NCBI GenBank assembly: GCA_023135505.1
Contig: JAGLTA010000058.1
Location: 1-15,034, forward strand
DNA length: 15,034 nt
Reading direction: 5' to 3'
From: Candidatus Parcubacteria bacterium
Lineage (GTDB): Bacteria; Patescibacteriota; Patescibacteriia; JAACEG01
The number at the start of each line of letters is the position of its first letter. Position 1 is the first letter of the stretch. A program made the translations under genes and the position numbers. A model generated the notes under the pieces. It made no database searches and was not told the DNA's origin. It worked only from the letters and a program-made list of their open reading frames with translations. Positions 7,424-14,264 of the stretch are shown here, in pieces.

Positions 7424-7520
7424 TTAGCCGCAAAATTTCCAGATTAGGTCAGCCCAACTCTCTATAAATATTTTAGTTAGTACCACCGAAGTTAGCCACA
7501 AAAATCGCCAGATCAGCGCC
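7424..7520. repeat. Imperfect direct repeat, two copies of about 30 bases
   Basis: Copy 1 (7424-7455) and copy 2 (7492-7520) share TTAGCC(G/A)CAAAA, then CCAGAT, then CAGC, with a five-base gap in copy 2. They lie 3' of the leftward 850-aa gene. Their function is unknown; they may be degenerate remains of a larger repeat. Confidence 0.4.
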
Positions 7521-7533
7521 GTTTTATTTTTGT

Positions 7534-10086
7534 TTAGGCATAGGCGATTTCATAATAAATTTCATCGTCATGCCATCTTCTATTGATGGCAGAGTGCGTC
7601 CCCCAGATGCTATCCAGAAGTGTGATAAGAATTATGCCGCCGGCAACCACTAAAAGTGTGGCAACTACAACCTGACCGACCAGAAGACCGGTTCCAACTG
7701 CCGCAAGTGAGGTACCTGACAGTTGAACTGCCACATAGTACCCCGCGTAAGCTTTGGTTCCGGCCGTAATGGTTATTGCCGCGGTTGCCGATATGAGATC
7801 GCCGGTCTCCCACACTTTTATTGCAGTTTTCACAACTGTCGAGACCTCATTGTCTATGGGTTCGGTCGTGTAGCCGCCATTTATTCCCCCCTCGATTTGA
7901 AAAGCGAGTGAAGAAAAATCAGGAGTAGCCACCAACCATCCCCAACCATCCCAAAGCTCTATTTTAATTTTTTGCGCAGGGATTACAACTGTATATCCCT
8001 GCTCCACATAAGCTTTTATTAAGTTTTTTATACTCTTGTCTGCTATGTTAGTCTCATCAAACTCAATTTTTGAGAGACTTGTCTCAAGAGCCTCCCTGTT
8101 GTCCAGAACAATAATTGGTACACCCCTTTTTGACGCTTCCGCGATTATTTTTACTGTTGAGACTGCCTTTATTTTTGGGAACATCGCTTCTATCGTTAGA
8201 TGTTCGAGATTGCTTCCGATGGAGCCTGCTGTGATCATCCAGTGCTTGATCACCTCTTCTTTATGATCATCTACTGTCATATTTAACTGCACTGGGCTAG
8301 CAGTAAAAATAGGTATATCAATTTCCCTTCCTCCATCCTTGGAAATTGAGAAAAATCCGAAAGCCGCCTCAGTTATCCAGTCAACCTTGGCTGATTTTGA
8401 AAAATCGTTGACGAACTTTCTGTACAGATTAAAATAAGTTTTATTCATCAAATTTGTTTCTTTGTCTTGAATATAGTCTGGCGCTGGTTCATTGCCACTA
8501 AGGCCAAGACTGGCAATCTCTTCCTTTAACTCATTAGCCTGCCTCTTGAGTTCTTCAGGAGAGATTCTTTGCATGTGTGAGCCAAGGCTGTAGCGGCTTC
8601 TCACAACCAATTCCTTGCTGATATATTTCCATCCTCGCCCGGTCCAAGGATGTAAAAACCCAACCTTAACGGTGTTTTCAGTCGTGGTTCCGATTACTGC
8701 AACCTCACTGTCTATGCGAAATACAGGCGCGTTGTTTTCATCATAGACTATGGAAAGATTTTTGCCGGAAAGGTCGGAAGTGCTCATTGTGAGTTCTTCG
8801 CCGCCAGGCATTATAATTTTTATTTTTGCCTTTACATCTTCTGGTAAAAAGGCAAATTCCTCTGTCGGCACCAAGATATTTGGCGGTCCTTCGTATAACT
8901 CGGGGAGAGTTAATGCGCTAATCAATCGAGATAGATAAGATAGGTATTTTTCCCATCTTTTGATCCCTTTCTTTATTCTCCGTTTTTTAAAATAAGAAAA
9001 AAAATTTCCGGAGATCGCGTCTCTCTTTTTTTTAAGATACTCTATTGTTTCTTTACAATAAAATATTGCGAAAATATAAGCGTTGAAGAGTTTGATAATT
9101 TTTTCATACTCAGTTTTATTTATCTGTTTTATTTTTTGAGTCCTCAATAAATCCTCCATTGTTAGGCCCTCTGCAACATCAACCGTATGATCAAGTTGGG
9201 CTTGCAAGGCCTCGTTTACTGAAGCGGTGTCAATCAACAAAGAATCACCTATTTGTTGTACTGAGTCAATAAGATCCTGAGCAATTTCTTCATTGCTCGT
9301 ATCTACCTTCTTTTCCGTATATTCATGGATCTTATAGGAAGGATCCAACAATGTCCATTTCCCTTCCCCATAAATGTTGAACACATTAACCCCAATATGT
9401 TTAAATAATAATTTATCTTGGCTAACATATTCTATGTCATTATATCTTTTCCAAATCACATTAGCTGCCGCATAAGGAGTGTTCCCCCCTGTCCAATTCA
9501 TAAGCTTTTCTTCTGAGAGTTCAGCCCACCCCCTGGCATATCTGGTATGAAGTCCCGCTGCCCTTAATAGCGCTATTAATAAGGAACATTGATCGTATTG
9601 ATTCCCTTCCATCTTTTCAAGCGCTCCAACGGATCCTCCGCGGGATCCATGATAAAAATCGATTTTAATATTATTATGAACCCAATAAAAAATTTTCAAT
9701 GGGTCGTATTTTAATTCTTCGACCAATGCTTCTATCTCAGGAGTGATGACAACAGTGTCATCCACTCCTATATCTGCTTCGCTCGGAGGCGCAGGATCAA
9801 ATCCAGATTCCGATATAAGCATAGTGGACATCGCGGAAAAAGATTTAATAGAATTTTTAAAAGAACCCCGCCGCTCGTCCATTCGCCAAGCAAGCGGATC
9901 GTTAGGATTAAGCGATCCCGCTCCCGTCGGAAACCACATTTCATCGGTTTCACGATTAATAGATGCCTCTACTAATGTTGCAATCCCTGGACATGCAAGG
10001 ACAAAAAACAATATTGTCGTCCAAGAGGCAATCTCCTTTTTTCTGCCGTTAATTTTTCTAAAAAATAGTCTAATCTTCTTTTTCAT
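7534..10086 (-). CDS. Large secreted protein with a transglutaminase-like domain and a hydrophobic C-terminal region
   Basis: The 850-residue product starts with a long basic, then hydrophobic export signal (about 16-42). Residues about 115-255 match the transglutaminase/cysteine-protease-like domain found in large secreted and RHS-type proteins: ALVEELKYDPLKIFYWVHNNI, then GNQYDQCSLLIALLRAAGL and a closing GKWTLLDPSYK. The closing Asp (248) is present, but the Cys (167) sits four residues later than in classical enzymes and the usual His of 'HxWxE' appears replaced (VNVFN), so activity is doubtful. The middle is uncharacterised, with a Lys/Arg-rich stretch near 345-385. A Gly/Ala-rich hydrophobic region (about 765-825) suggests membrane insertion. 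GC is about 45-50% over the 3' half, versus roughly 30-40% in the neighbours, which suggests transfer. The ATG has an AAGGGG ribosome site at 10093-10098. Toxin, adhesin or protein-modifying roles are all possible. Confidence 0.82.
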   Translation of the reverse strand: MKKKIRLFFRKINGRKKEIASWTTILFFVLACPGIATLVEASINRETDEMWFPTGAGSLNPNDPLAWRMDERRGSFKNSIKSFSAMSTMLISESGFDPAPPSEADIGVDDTVVITPEIEALVEELKYDPLKIFYWVHNNIKIDFYHGSRGGSVGALEKMEGNQYDQCSLLIALLRAAGLHTRYARGWAELSEEKLMNWTGGNTPYAAANVIWKRYNDIEYVSQDKLLFKHIGVNVFNIYGEGKWTLLDPSYKIHEYTEKKVDTSNEEIAQDLIDSVQQIGDSLLIDTASVNEALQAQLDHTVDVAEGLTMEDLLRTQKIKQINKTEYEKIIKLFNAYIFAIFYCKETIEYLKKKRDAISGNFFSYFKKRRIKKGIKRWEKYLSYLSRLISALTLPELYEGPPNILVPTEEFAFLPEDVKAKIKIIMPGGEELTMSTSDLSGKNLSIVYDENNAPVFRIDSEVAVIGTTTENTVKVGFLHPWTGRGWKYISKELVVRSRYSLGSHMQRISPEELKRQANELKEEIASLGLSGNEPAPDYIQDKETNLMNKTYFNLYRKFVNDFSKSAKVDWITEAAFGFFSISKDGGREIDIPIFTASPVQLNMTVDDHKEEVIKHWMITAGSIGSNLEHLTIEAMFPKIKAVSTVKIIAEASKRGVPIIVLDNREALETSLSKIEFDETNIADKSIKNLIKAYVEQGYTVVIPAQKIKIELWDGWGWLVATPDFSSLAFQIEGGINGGYTTEPIDNEVSTVVKTAIKVWETGDLISATAAITITAGTKAYAGYYVAVQLSGTSLAAVGTGLLVGQVVVATLLVVAGGIILITLLDSIWGTHSAINRRWHDDEIYYEIAYA

Positions 10087-10109
10087 GATAATCCCCTTTT
10101 CTTTTTTTT

Positions 10110-10133
10110 GCTTTGCAAACCATTTTGCAAAGC
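10110..10133 (-). promoter_or_regulatory. Perfect palindrome in the leader of the 850-aa gene, operator or mRNA hairpin
   Basis: GCTTTGCAAA (10110-10119) pairs perfectly with TTTGCAAAGC (10124-10133) around four bases. It lies in the 5' leader, about 12 bases from the gene's SD. On the coding strand it is followed by an A-run, so it is not a terminator for this gene. It could be a repressor operator or an mRNA stem that controls translation. Confidence 0.55.
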
Positions 10134-10176
10134 GGTTTTGTTTTTTTGTTAAAATTTTCAGATTGTCAAAGGTCTA

Positions 10177-10200
10177 TTAAAAATTCATCGTATCACCTCC
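10177..10200 (-). promoter_or_regulatory. Near-perfect SD followed by a three-codon frame in the 850-aa gene leader
   Basis: On the minus strand GGAGGTGAT (10192-10200) matches the anti-SD over nine bases. Seven bases after GGAGG an ATG (10186-10188) opens Met-Asn-Phe followed by tandem TAA TAG. The real gene starts 91 bases further on with its own weaker ribosome site. The site may hold ribosomes on the leader, or be the remains of a lost gene start. Confidence 0.5.
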
Positions 10201-10246
10201 CTTTTTGTTTTTTGAATTTCAGTCTTTAATTTTTAATCTTGTTTTA

Positions 10247-10275
10247 TGTTTACTCCTTAAATTTAAATATGTCAA
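10247..10275 (-). promoter_or_regulatory. Probable promoter for the 850-aa gene
   Basis: On the minus strand TTGACA (10270-10275) is followed after 17 bases by TAAACA (10247-10252), a poor -10. The whole block is closely similar to that before the 134-aa gene (TTGACATATTTA...TAAA), which supports it being functional. It would give a leader of about 150 bases. Confidence 0.5.
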
Positions 10276-10294
10276 GACTTTTTTGCGCAAAAGA

Positions 10295-10331
10295 AAAACT
10301 TTGGCAACTTTTTAAAAATCGCCAAAGTTTT
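10295..10331 (-). terminator. Intrinsic terminator for the 134-aa gene
   Basis: An 11-bp perfect stem (10295-10305 with 10321-10331, core ACTTTGGC/GCCAAAGT) closes a 15-base loop. On the minus strand the stem ends in TTTT and continues TCTTTTG, a fair T-rich tail. It starts 20 bases after the stop of the 134-aa gene and just ahead of the next promoter. Confidence 0.7.
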
Positions 10332-10350
10332 GAAATAAATTGAAAAATAT

Positions 10351-10755
10351 TTATGCAAATCTATTTATATTTTCTATCTCTGGATCTTCTTCACCCGGTT
10401 TTCTCTTTCTCCCAAATAACATAAGATCCTCAAGATCTTTTATTGTTTCATCTTTTTCATCTTCTTTTTCAATTAGCGCTAATCTTATAGTAATTTTCCA
10501 CCCTTCAAATTTTTCAGTTAGTTTTTTCTTTAGTTCCAGCCCCTCTTTTTCAAAGGAAGATTTTTCAGTTTTTATTTTAACTTTAATTTCTTTCCCCCCC
10601 TCGTTTATTTTGAGGGATAAAATTTCAATAGCGGATAGATTCCTGATAATATCCTCTATATCCCTTGATTTATCAGGCGTTTTAGGATCGTCTATGCTCT
10701 TGTTTGGTTCTTCGAACATAACTATTGTTGTTAAAATATCAAATAATTTATTCAT
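10351..10755 (-). CDS. Small charged soluble protein, function unknown
   Basis: I do not recognise this 134-residue protein. It has no signal peptide or membrane segment. It is rich in Glu, Lys and Asp. Residues about 35-100 look like an alternating helix/strand domain (NLSAIEILSLKINE, KEIKVKIKTE, GWKITIRLALIEK), and the C-terminal 30 residues are polar with a basic patch (RKRKPG, about 115-120) and acidic surroundings. The ATG at 10753-10755 is backed by AAGGAG (10765-10770). It is a single-gene unit with its own promoter (10848-10876) and terminator (10295-10331). Its leader resembles that of the next gene downstream, so the two may be co-regulated. The antisense frame over it is an artefact of its Glu/Lys composition. 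Confidence 0.7.
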   Translation of the reverse strand: MNKLFDILTTIVMFEEPNKSIDDPKTPDKSRDIEDIIRNLSAIEILSLKINEGGKEIKVKIKTEKSSFEKEGLELKKKLTEKFEGWKITIRLALIEKEDEKDETIKDLEDLMLFGRKRKPGEEDPEIENINRFA

Positions 10756-10809
10756 TTTTTGTTTCTCCTTTTTTGTTTTTGTTTTTTAAAATTTTTTCAA
10801 GTAAAATTG

Positions 10810-10833
10810 TCAAGGAACCAACCTTGCCTCCTT
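10810..10833 (-). promoter_or_regulatory. Strong SD followed by a three-codon frame in the 134-aa gene leader
   Basis: On the minus strand AAGGAGG (10827-10833) is followed after five bases by TTG (10819-10821), opening Met-Val-Pro-TGA. The frame overlaps a small hairpin (CAAGG 10811-10815 with CCTTG 10822-10826). The true start is about 55 bases further on with its own SD. This echoes the arrangement before the 850-aa gene. Confidence 0.4.
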
Positions 10834-10847
10834 TTTATTTTGTCTTA

Positions 10848-10876
10848 TTTTTACTACATAAATATAAATATGTCAA
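10848..10876 (-). promoter_or_regulatory. Probable promoter for the 134-aa gene
   Basis: On the minus strand a perfect -35 TTGACA (10871-10876) is followed after 17 bases by TAAAAA (10848-10853). It starts only about nine bases after the stop of the permease gene, where no terminator is visible, so some read-through from the permease is also possible. Confidence 0.6.
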
Positions 10877-10884
10877 TGCTTTTT

Positions 10885-12171
10885 TTATTTCTTTCTCAAA
10901 GCGTTAATCGGATCAAGTTTTGCCGCTTTTCTTGCCGGATAGACGCCGAATGATATTCCGAAGACAGCAGAAAATACAATAGCGGTTACAAAAGCCCTAA
11001 TAGGTATTTTAAACTCCCAGTCAAGTCCGAATGAATTAGCACCGACTGATATTAAAAATGAAATAATAATTCCAAAAATAATTCCGATAACGCCGCCGAT
11101 AATAGTTATTAAAACGGATTCAAATAAAAATTGAGACATTATATCCGAGTATTTCGCTCCGACCGCTTTTCGCAATCCGATTTCAGGCGTCCGTTCACTA
11201 ACAATAACATACATAATATTCATAATTCCGACCCCTCCGACAACTAAAGAAATAGCGACAATAGCCAATAATAAAAGAGTGATAGCGCCAGTCACTGTCC
11301 CCATAATTTCCATTGATTCTGTCATAGAAATTACGCGAAAATCATCTTTTGGCGCGCCCATCCAATCCGTGAGCTGCTCTTGGTGCGGAAGATCATGGTT
11401 TTCCCTCAAAAGATAGCGTATCTGTTCCTGCGTGTCGCTGATTAAATCTGTATTTTCAACTTGATGCATCATAAACAGAACATGGTCTATACCCATTATT
11501 TTTTTTTGCAAAGTTCTGATTGGAATATAAACAAAATCGTCAAAATCAAAAGTCATTATAGCGCCTCTTTCTTCAAGCACGCCTATTACTCTGTATTTTT
11601 TGCCGCGAATTTTAATAAATTTTCCAATAGGATCAGAATTGCCGAACAGCTTATCTTTTATCTTAAATCCCAAAACAGCGACTTGCGATAAGGACTTATC
11701 TTCAGTGTTAGTAAAAAATCGCCCTTGGCCTATTTCGCTTTGGTCAATATTAATAAAATCAGCCGTTGATCCGAACAGAAGGCCTTTGCGCAGTTCGCTT
11801 CCATAAGAAATTTGCTCTTGTCCCATAATTCCGGCATAGCTTCGTTTTATGTTTGGCAGCCTGTTTATGTCATCCATATCATCCAGCGTCAGTGTGGTAA
11901 TCTGGACGCCCATAGTTAAATTTACGCCAGACTGCATTTCTCCGCCGCCGCCTTTTTTAGAAGTTGGAACTTTAATCTCGGTTTCAATCATATCAGATCC
12001 GCCGAATGATTCAATCTGACCGACCACCAGCCCGCTTATGCCTTCTCCGGCGGAAAATACTATAATAACGCTTGTAATTCCGATTACTATGCCTAAAACA
12101 GACAGCGCGGTCCTGATTTTATTTGCCGCCATCGCAGCAATAGCGGTTTTAGCCGTAGAAATAATAGACAT
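10885..12171 (-). CDS. MacB/FtsX-type ABC transporter permease
   Basis: The 428 residues have the typical layout of a MacB-like permease: a first membrane segment (about 21-41), a large extracytoplasmic MacB_PCD-type domain (about 42-290), then three membrane segments in the C-terminal FtsX domain. Signature stretches are SVLGIVIGITSVI near the N-terminus, VGGVGIMNIMYVIVSERTPE and GLRKAVGA before the third segment, and PARKAAKLDPINALRKK at the C-terminus. Such permeases pair with a LolD/MacB-type ATPase and often a periplasmic adaptor, moving peptides, lipoproteins or toxins by mechanotransmission rather than classic transport. Neither partner is next to it; the gene upstream is gatB. The ATG at 12169-12171 has no SD. 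A promoter candidate lies at 12210-12239. Family call is firm; substrate unknown. Confidence 0.93.
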   Translation of the reverse strand: MSIISTAKTAIAAMAANKIRTALSVLGIVIGITSVIIVFSAGEGISGLVVGQIESFGGSDMIETEIKVPTSKKGGGGEMQSGVNLTMGVQITTLTLDDMDDINRLPNIKRSYAGIMGQEQISYGSELRKGLLFGSTADFINIDQSEIGQGRFFTNTEDKSLSQVAVLGFKIKDKLFGNSDPIGKFIKIRGKKYRVIGVLEERGAIMTFDFDDFVYIPIRTLQKKIMGIDHVLFMMHQVENTDLISDTQEQIRYLLRENHDLPHQEQLTDWMGAPKDDFRVISMTESMEIMGTVTGAITLLLLAIVAISLVVGGVGIMNIMYVIVSERTPEIGLRKAVGAKYSDIMSQFLFESVLITIIGGVIGIIFGIIISFLISVGANSFGLDWEFKIPIRAFVTAIVFSAVFGISFGVYPARKAAKLDPINALRKK

Positions 12172-12209
12172 ATTTTTTAGTTTTATTGACTTTACGGTTT
12201 TTTAAAATA

Positions 12210-12239
12210 CTTATAAATTAAGGATTTTAATTGTGTTAA
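12210..12239 (-). promoter_or_regulatory. Probable promoter for the permease gene
   Basis: On the minus strand TTAACA (12234-12239, five of six) and TATAAG (12210-12215, five of six) are separated by 18 bases. It is about 40 bases upstream of the permease ATG, and follows the inverted repeat that closes the gatB transcript. Confidence 0.55.
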
Positions 12240-12250
12240 TAAAATATTGT

Positions 12251-12378
12251 AAATTACAAATCCAAAATTATAAATTCCTTTGAATTACAAAATAGGTTAA
12301 AATGACAAAAAAAAGACATTTCGTAATTCAAAGTAATTTTAAATTTATTTGTGATTTGGTGATTTGAATTTGTAATTT
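12251..12378. repeat. Long imperfect inverted repeat downstream of gatB
   Basis: The outer arms AAATTACAAAT (12251-12261) and ATTTGTAATTT (12368-12378) are perfect complements, as are the inner arms CTTTGAATTAC (12278-12288) and GTAATTCAAAG (12323-12333); the sequence between is partly complementary, with one side longer. It begins about 35 bases past the gatB stop. It may end the gatB transcript as a large RNA hairpin, or be a dispersed 'aattac' repeat of the host genome or a MITE-like element. Confidence 0.65.
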
Positions 12379-12412
12379 TATTTATAAATTATATTTATGT
12401 TTCGTAAAATTA

Positions 12413-13912
12413 TTATGAAGTCAAGAATTTTATTAATATTTTTCTGACAATCGCTGGATCTGCCTTGCCTTTTGTCTCTCTCATCGCTTGTCCGATTAAA
12501 AATTGAATTACGCTGGTTTTGCCGTTTTTATACTGTTTGACAATTTTTGGATTTTCGCTGATGATTTTTTCAATAATTTTATTTAAGGCGGATTCGTCCT
12601 GTATTTGCTCAAAATCTCCGCTGTCAAGAATATCAGAAGGATCTTTGCCTTGTTTAAGCATTATGTCTAAAATTTTTACTCCAGTGGAAGAGTTGATTCT
12701 GTTTTGAAAAATAAGCGCGAGGAATTCAGCGAAATTTTCTGGCGTAATTTTTATCTTTGAAATATCGCTGTTTTCCGCTTTTATAATTCCGCTCAATTTA
12801 TTGATAATCCATGTAGAGACCAGTTTGATTATTTTTTCGCGATGCGTTTCCCAAATTTCGCTTTGGGTTTTTTTAGAGAATTCAGAAATAACTTTTTCAA
12901 TATAATCTGCCAAATTTTCATCAATCACAATAAAATCCGCGTCAATTTTGCTAAATCCATATTCTGTTATGAACCTTTTTGCTTTCGCCTGCGGAAGTTC
13001 TGGAATTTTTTTGCGCGCTTTCTCTTTTAATTCAGTTAAAATTAGCGGCGGCAGATCCGGTTCTGGAAAGTAGCGGTAATCATGCGCGGACTCTTTTTCG
13101 CGTTGATGATAGGTTTTTCCGCTGCTATCGTTCCAGCCGCGCGTCTCCTGGATTAGTCTTCCGCCTTCGTTTAATACTTTTGTCTGTCGCTTTATTTCAT
13201 AATTAACAGCCCGTTCCATTGCTTTAAAAGAGTTGATATTTTTTAATTCAATTTTTGGGTTTAATTTATAATCGCCAAGCGGTTTAATTTCGCCGTTTGA
13301 TTTTTTCCATCTGCCTTTTTCTTGAAGCGAAATATTAGCTTCGCAGCGCATTTGCCCTTTTTCCATATTCGCGTCTGAAACATTCAGATAGCGGAGAATT
13401 TTTTGGTATTCTTGGCAGAAATTTTTAGCGTCTTCCGCGTTTGTAATATCAGGCGCTGTGACAAGTTCCATTAAAGGCGTTCCTGCGCGGTTGCAGTCCA
13501 CCAAGCTGTAATTCGCGTTTTGAGGATGCAGCAGCTTGCCGGTATCTTCCTCTAAATGAATTCTTATAATTTTAATTTTTTTTCCGTTTATCTCCAAATA
13601 TCCGTTTAGCGATATCGGCAGATCGTACTGTGAAATCTGGTATCCTTTTGGCAGGTCTGGGTAAAAATAATTTTTTCTGTCAAATTTAGTGAAATCGGCG
13701 ATTTCACAGTTAACGGCCATTCCTGTTAAAATCGTCCATTCAACCGCCTGTTTATTAATTACAGGCAATGTTCCGGGATGCCCGACGCAGACTTCGCAGA
13801 TAGTGGTGTTCGGCTTTTTGTCTTCTCCGTCGTTAGCGCAAGAGCAGAACATTTTAGATTTTGTTTTCAACTGGGCATGGATCTCCATCCCGATAATAAT
13901 GTCGTATTGCAT
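12413..13912 (-). CDS. gatB: Aspartyl/glutamyl-tRNA amidotransferase subunit B
   Basis: GatB is the tRNA-binding and kinase subunit of GatCAB, which converts misacylated Glu-tRNA(Gln) and Asp-tRNA(Asn) to Gln- and Asn-tRNA. The 499-residue protein begins YDIIIGMEIHAQLKTKSKMF and has the zinc-binding cysteines CSC (23, 25) and CxxC (39, 42), the GHPGTLPVIN stretch (44-53), DRKNYFYPDLPKGYQISQYD, LEEDTGKL and DCNRAGTPLMELVT, HDYRYFPEPDLPPL, and a C-terminal GatB/Yqey domain ending QFLIGQAMRETKGKADPAIV near 470-490. It appears complete and active. The ATG at 13910-13912 has no clear SD. gatA and gatC are not adjacent. The small gene at 13962-14174 lies 49 bases upstream in the same direction and may be co-transcribed. 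Confidence 0.98.
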   Translation of the reverse strand: MQYDIIIGMEIHAQLKTKSKMFCSCANDGEDKKPNTTICEVCVGHPGTLPVINKQAVEWTILTGMAVNCEIADFTKFDRKNYFYPDLPKGYQISQYDLPISLNGYLEINGKKIKIIRIHLEEDTGKLLHPQNANYSLVDCNRAGTPLMELVTAPDITNAEDAKNFCQEYQKILRYLNVSDANMEKGQMRCEANISLQEKGRWKKSNGEIKPLGDYKLNPKIELKNINSFKAMERAVNYEIKRQTKVLNEGGRLIQETRGWNDSSGKTYHQREKESAHDYRYFPEPDLPPLILTELKEKARKKIPELPQAKAKRFITEYGFSKIDADFIVIDENLADYIEKVISEFSKKTQSEIWETHREKIIKLVSTWIINKLSGIIKAENSDISKIKITPENFAEFLALIFQNRINSSTGVKILDIMLKQGKDPSDILDSGDFEQIQDESALNKIIEKIISENPKIVKQYKNGKTSVIQFLIGQAMRETKGKADPAIVRKILIKFLTS

Positions 13913-13961
13913 AGAGTTAAATGTATTTTTATTAGTTTAGTTTTTTTATGATATTTTATTT

Positions 13962-14174
13962 TTAACTATTATTCCATTCTTCTTCTGCTTTTTTTCTTTT
14001 TCTTTCTTCCTTTTCTTCTAAATACTCGTCACTTTCTAAATATTCTATCATTTTATCAAATTCTTTGTGAACGGATTTTTTAATTAGTTTCTTAACTGTT
14101 TCTAGTATTGCTCGTTCTCTCTGCCATATAGTCCAAAATATTATTAATATAACTCCAAATATTGCTATTGTCAT
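13962..14174 (-). CDS. Small membrane-anchored charged protein, function unknown
   Basis: The 70-residue product has one hydrophobic N-terminal segment (about 3-18) followed by a helical, strongly charged tail of Glu, Lys and Arg (about 19-68) that looks coiled-coil forming. Such single-pass charged proteins are frequent in small genomes, but no family can be named. The ATG at 14172-14174 lacks an SD. It lies 49 bases before gatB in the same direction with no terminator between, so the two may share a transcript. Its reality rests on the sensible hydrophobic-then-charged layout and on the absence of a better frame. Confidence 0.6.
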   Translation of the reverse strand: MTIAIFGVILIIFWTIWQRERAILETVKKLIKKSVHKEFDKMIEYLESDEYLEEKEERKRKKAEEEWNNS

Positions 14175-14198
14175 AAGTTTATTTTTTTAAATAGTATT

Positions 14199-14248
14199 AA
14201 TTATTTCGCACCGTAACGGTCTCGGGCATTAATCGCTACGAACGAATT
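14199..14248. other. Small GC-richer structured patch between the Fic and 70-aa genes
   Basis: AATTATTTCG (14199-14208) and CGAACGAATT (14239-14248) are complementary at eight of ten positions, and an ACCG/CGGT stem (14210-14213 with 14217-14220) lies inside. The T-run after the structure is on the plus strand, where no gene precedes it, so it is not an obvious terminator of the Fic gene. The function is unknown. Confidence 0.35.
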
Positions 14249-14264
14249 TTTGTTATTTAATCTA

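Larger units (their letters stand above)
7202..7533. other. Non-coding stretch between convergent helicase and transglutaminase-like genes
   Basis: No credible gene is seen on either strand in these 332 bases. The first 120 are very AT-rich. The rest holds a stem-loop (7323-7358), an imperfect direct repeat (7424-7455 and 7492-7520), and a long-range pairing of TGTGGCT (7413-7419) with AGCCACA (7494-7500). It is likely the joined 3' untranslated region of two converging transcripts. Confidence 0.6.

Noticed and set aside
7480..7490. GGTGGTAC-like sequence on the minus strand, resembling a T-box antiterminator
   Set aside because: There is no minus-strand gene downstream of it to regulate, the full T-box consensus is not met, and no specifier stem is visible; it lies 3' of the 850-aa gene.
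7202..7533. Possible decayed gene in the gap between convergent genes
   Set aside because: No frame longer than a few tens of codons shows protein-like sequence in either direction; stops are frequent.
10161..10166. TTGACA on the minus strand near 10163-10168 as a second promoter of the 850-aa gene
   Set aside because: No acceptable -10 follows at 15-19 bases; the sequence there is A-rich without a TATAAT-like hexamer.
9743..10180. Open frame of 145 codons on the plus strand opposite the start of the 850-aa gene
   Set aside because: It overlaps a gene with a clear signal peptide and ribosome site, has no SD, and its product has no coherent domain.
10340..10789. Long open frame on the plus strand opposite the 134-aa gene
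   Set aside because: The predicted product is a low-complexity Ser/Phe/Ile string, as expected from the antisense of a Glu/Lys-rich gene, and it lacks a ribosome site.
11461..11806. Short plus-strand frames opposite the permease gene
   Set aside because: They lie within a firmly identified MacB-type gene and show no ribosome site or recognisable protein pattern.
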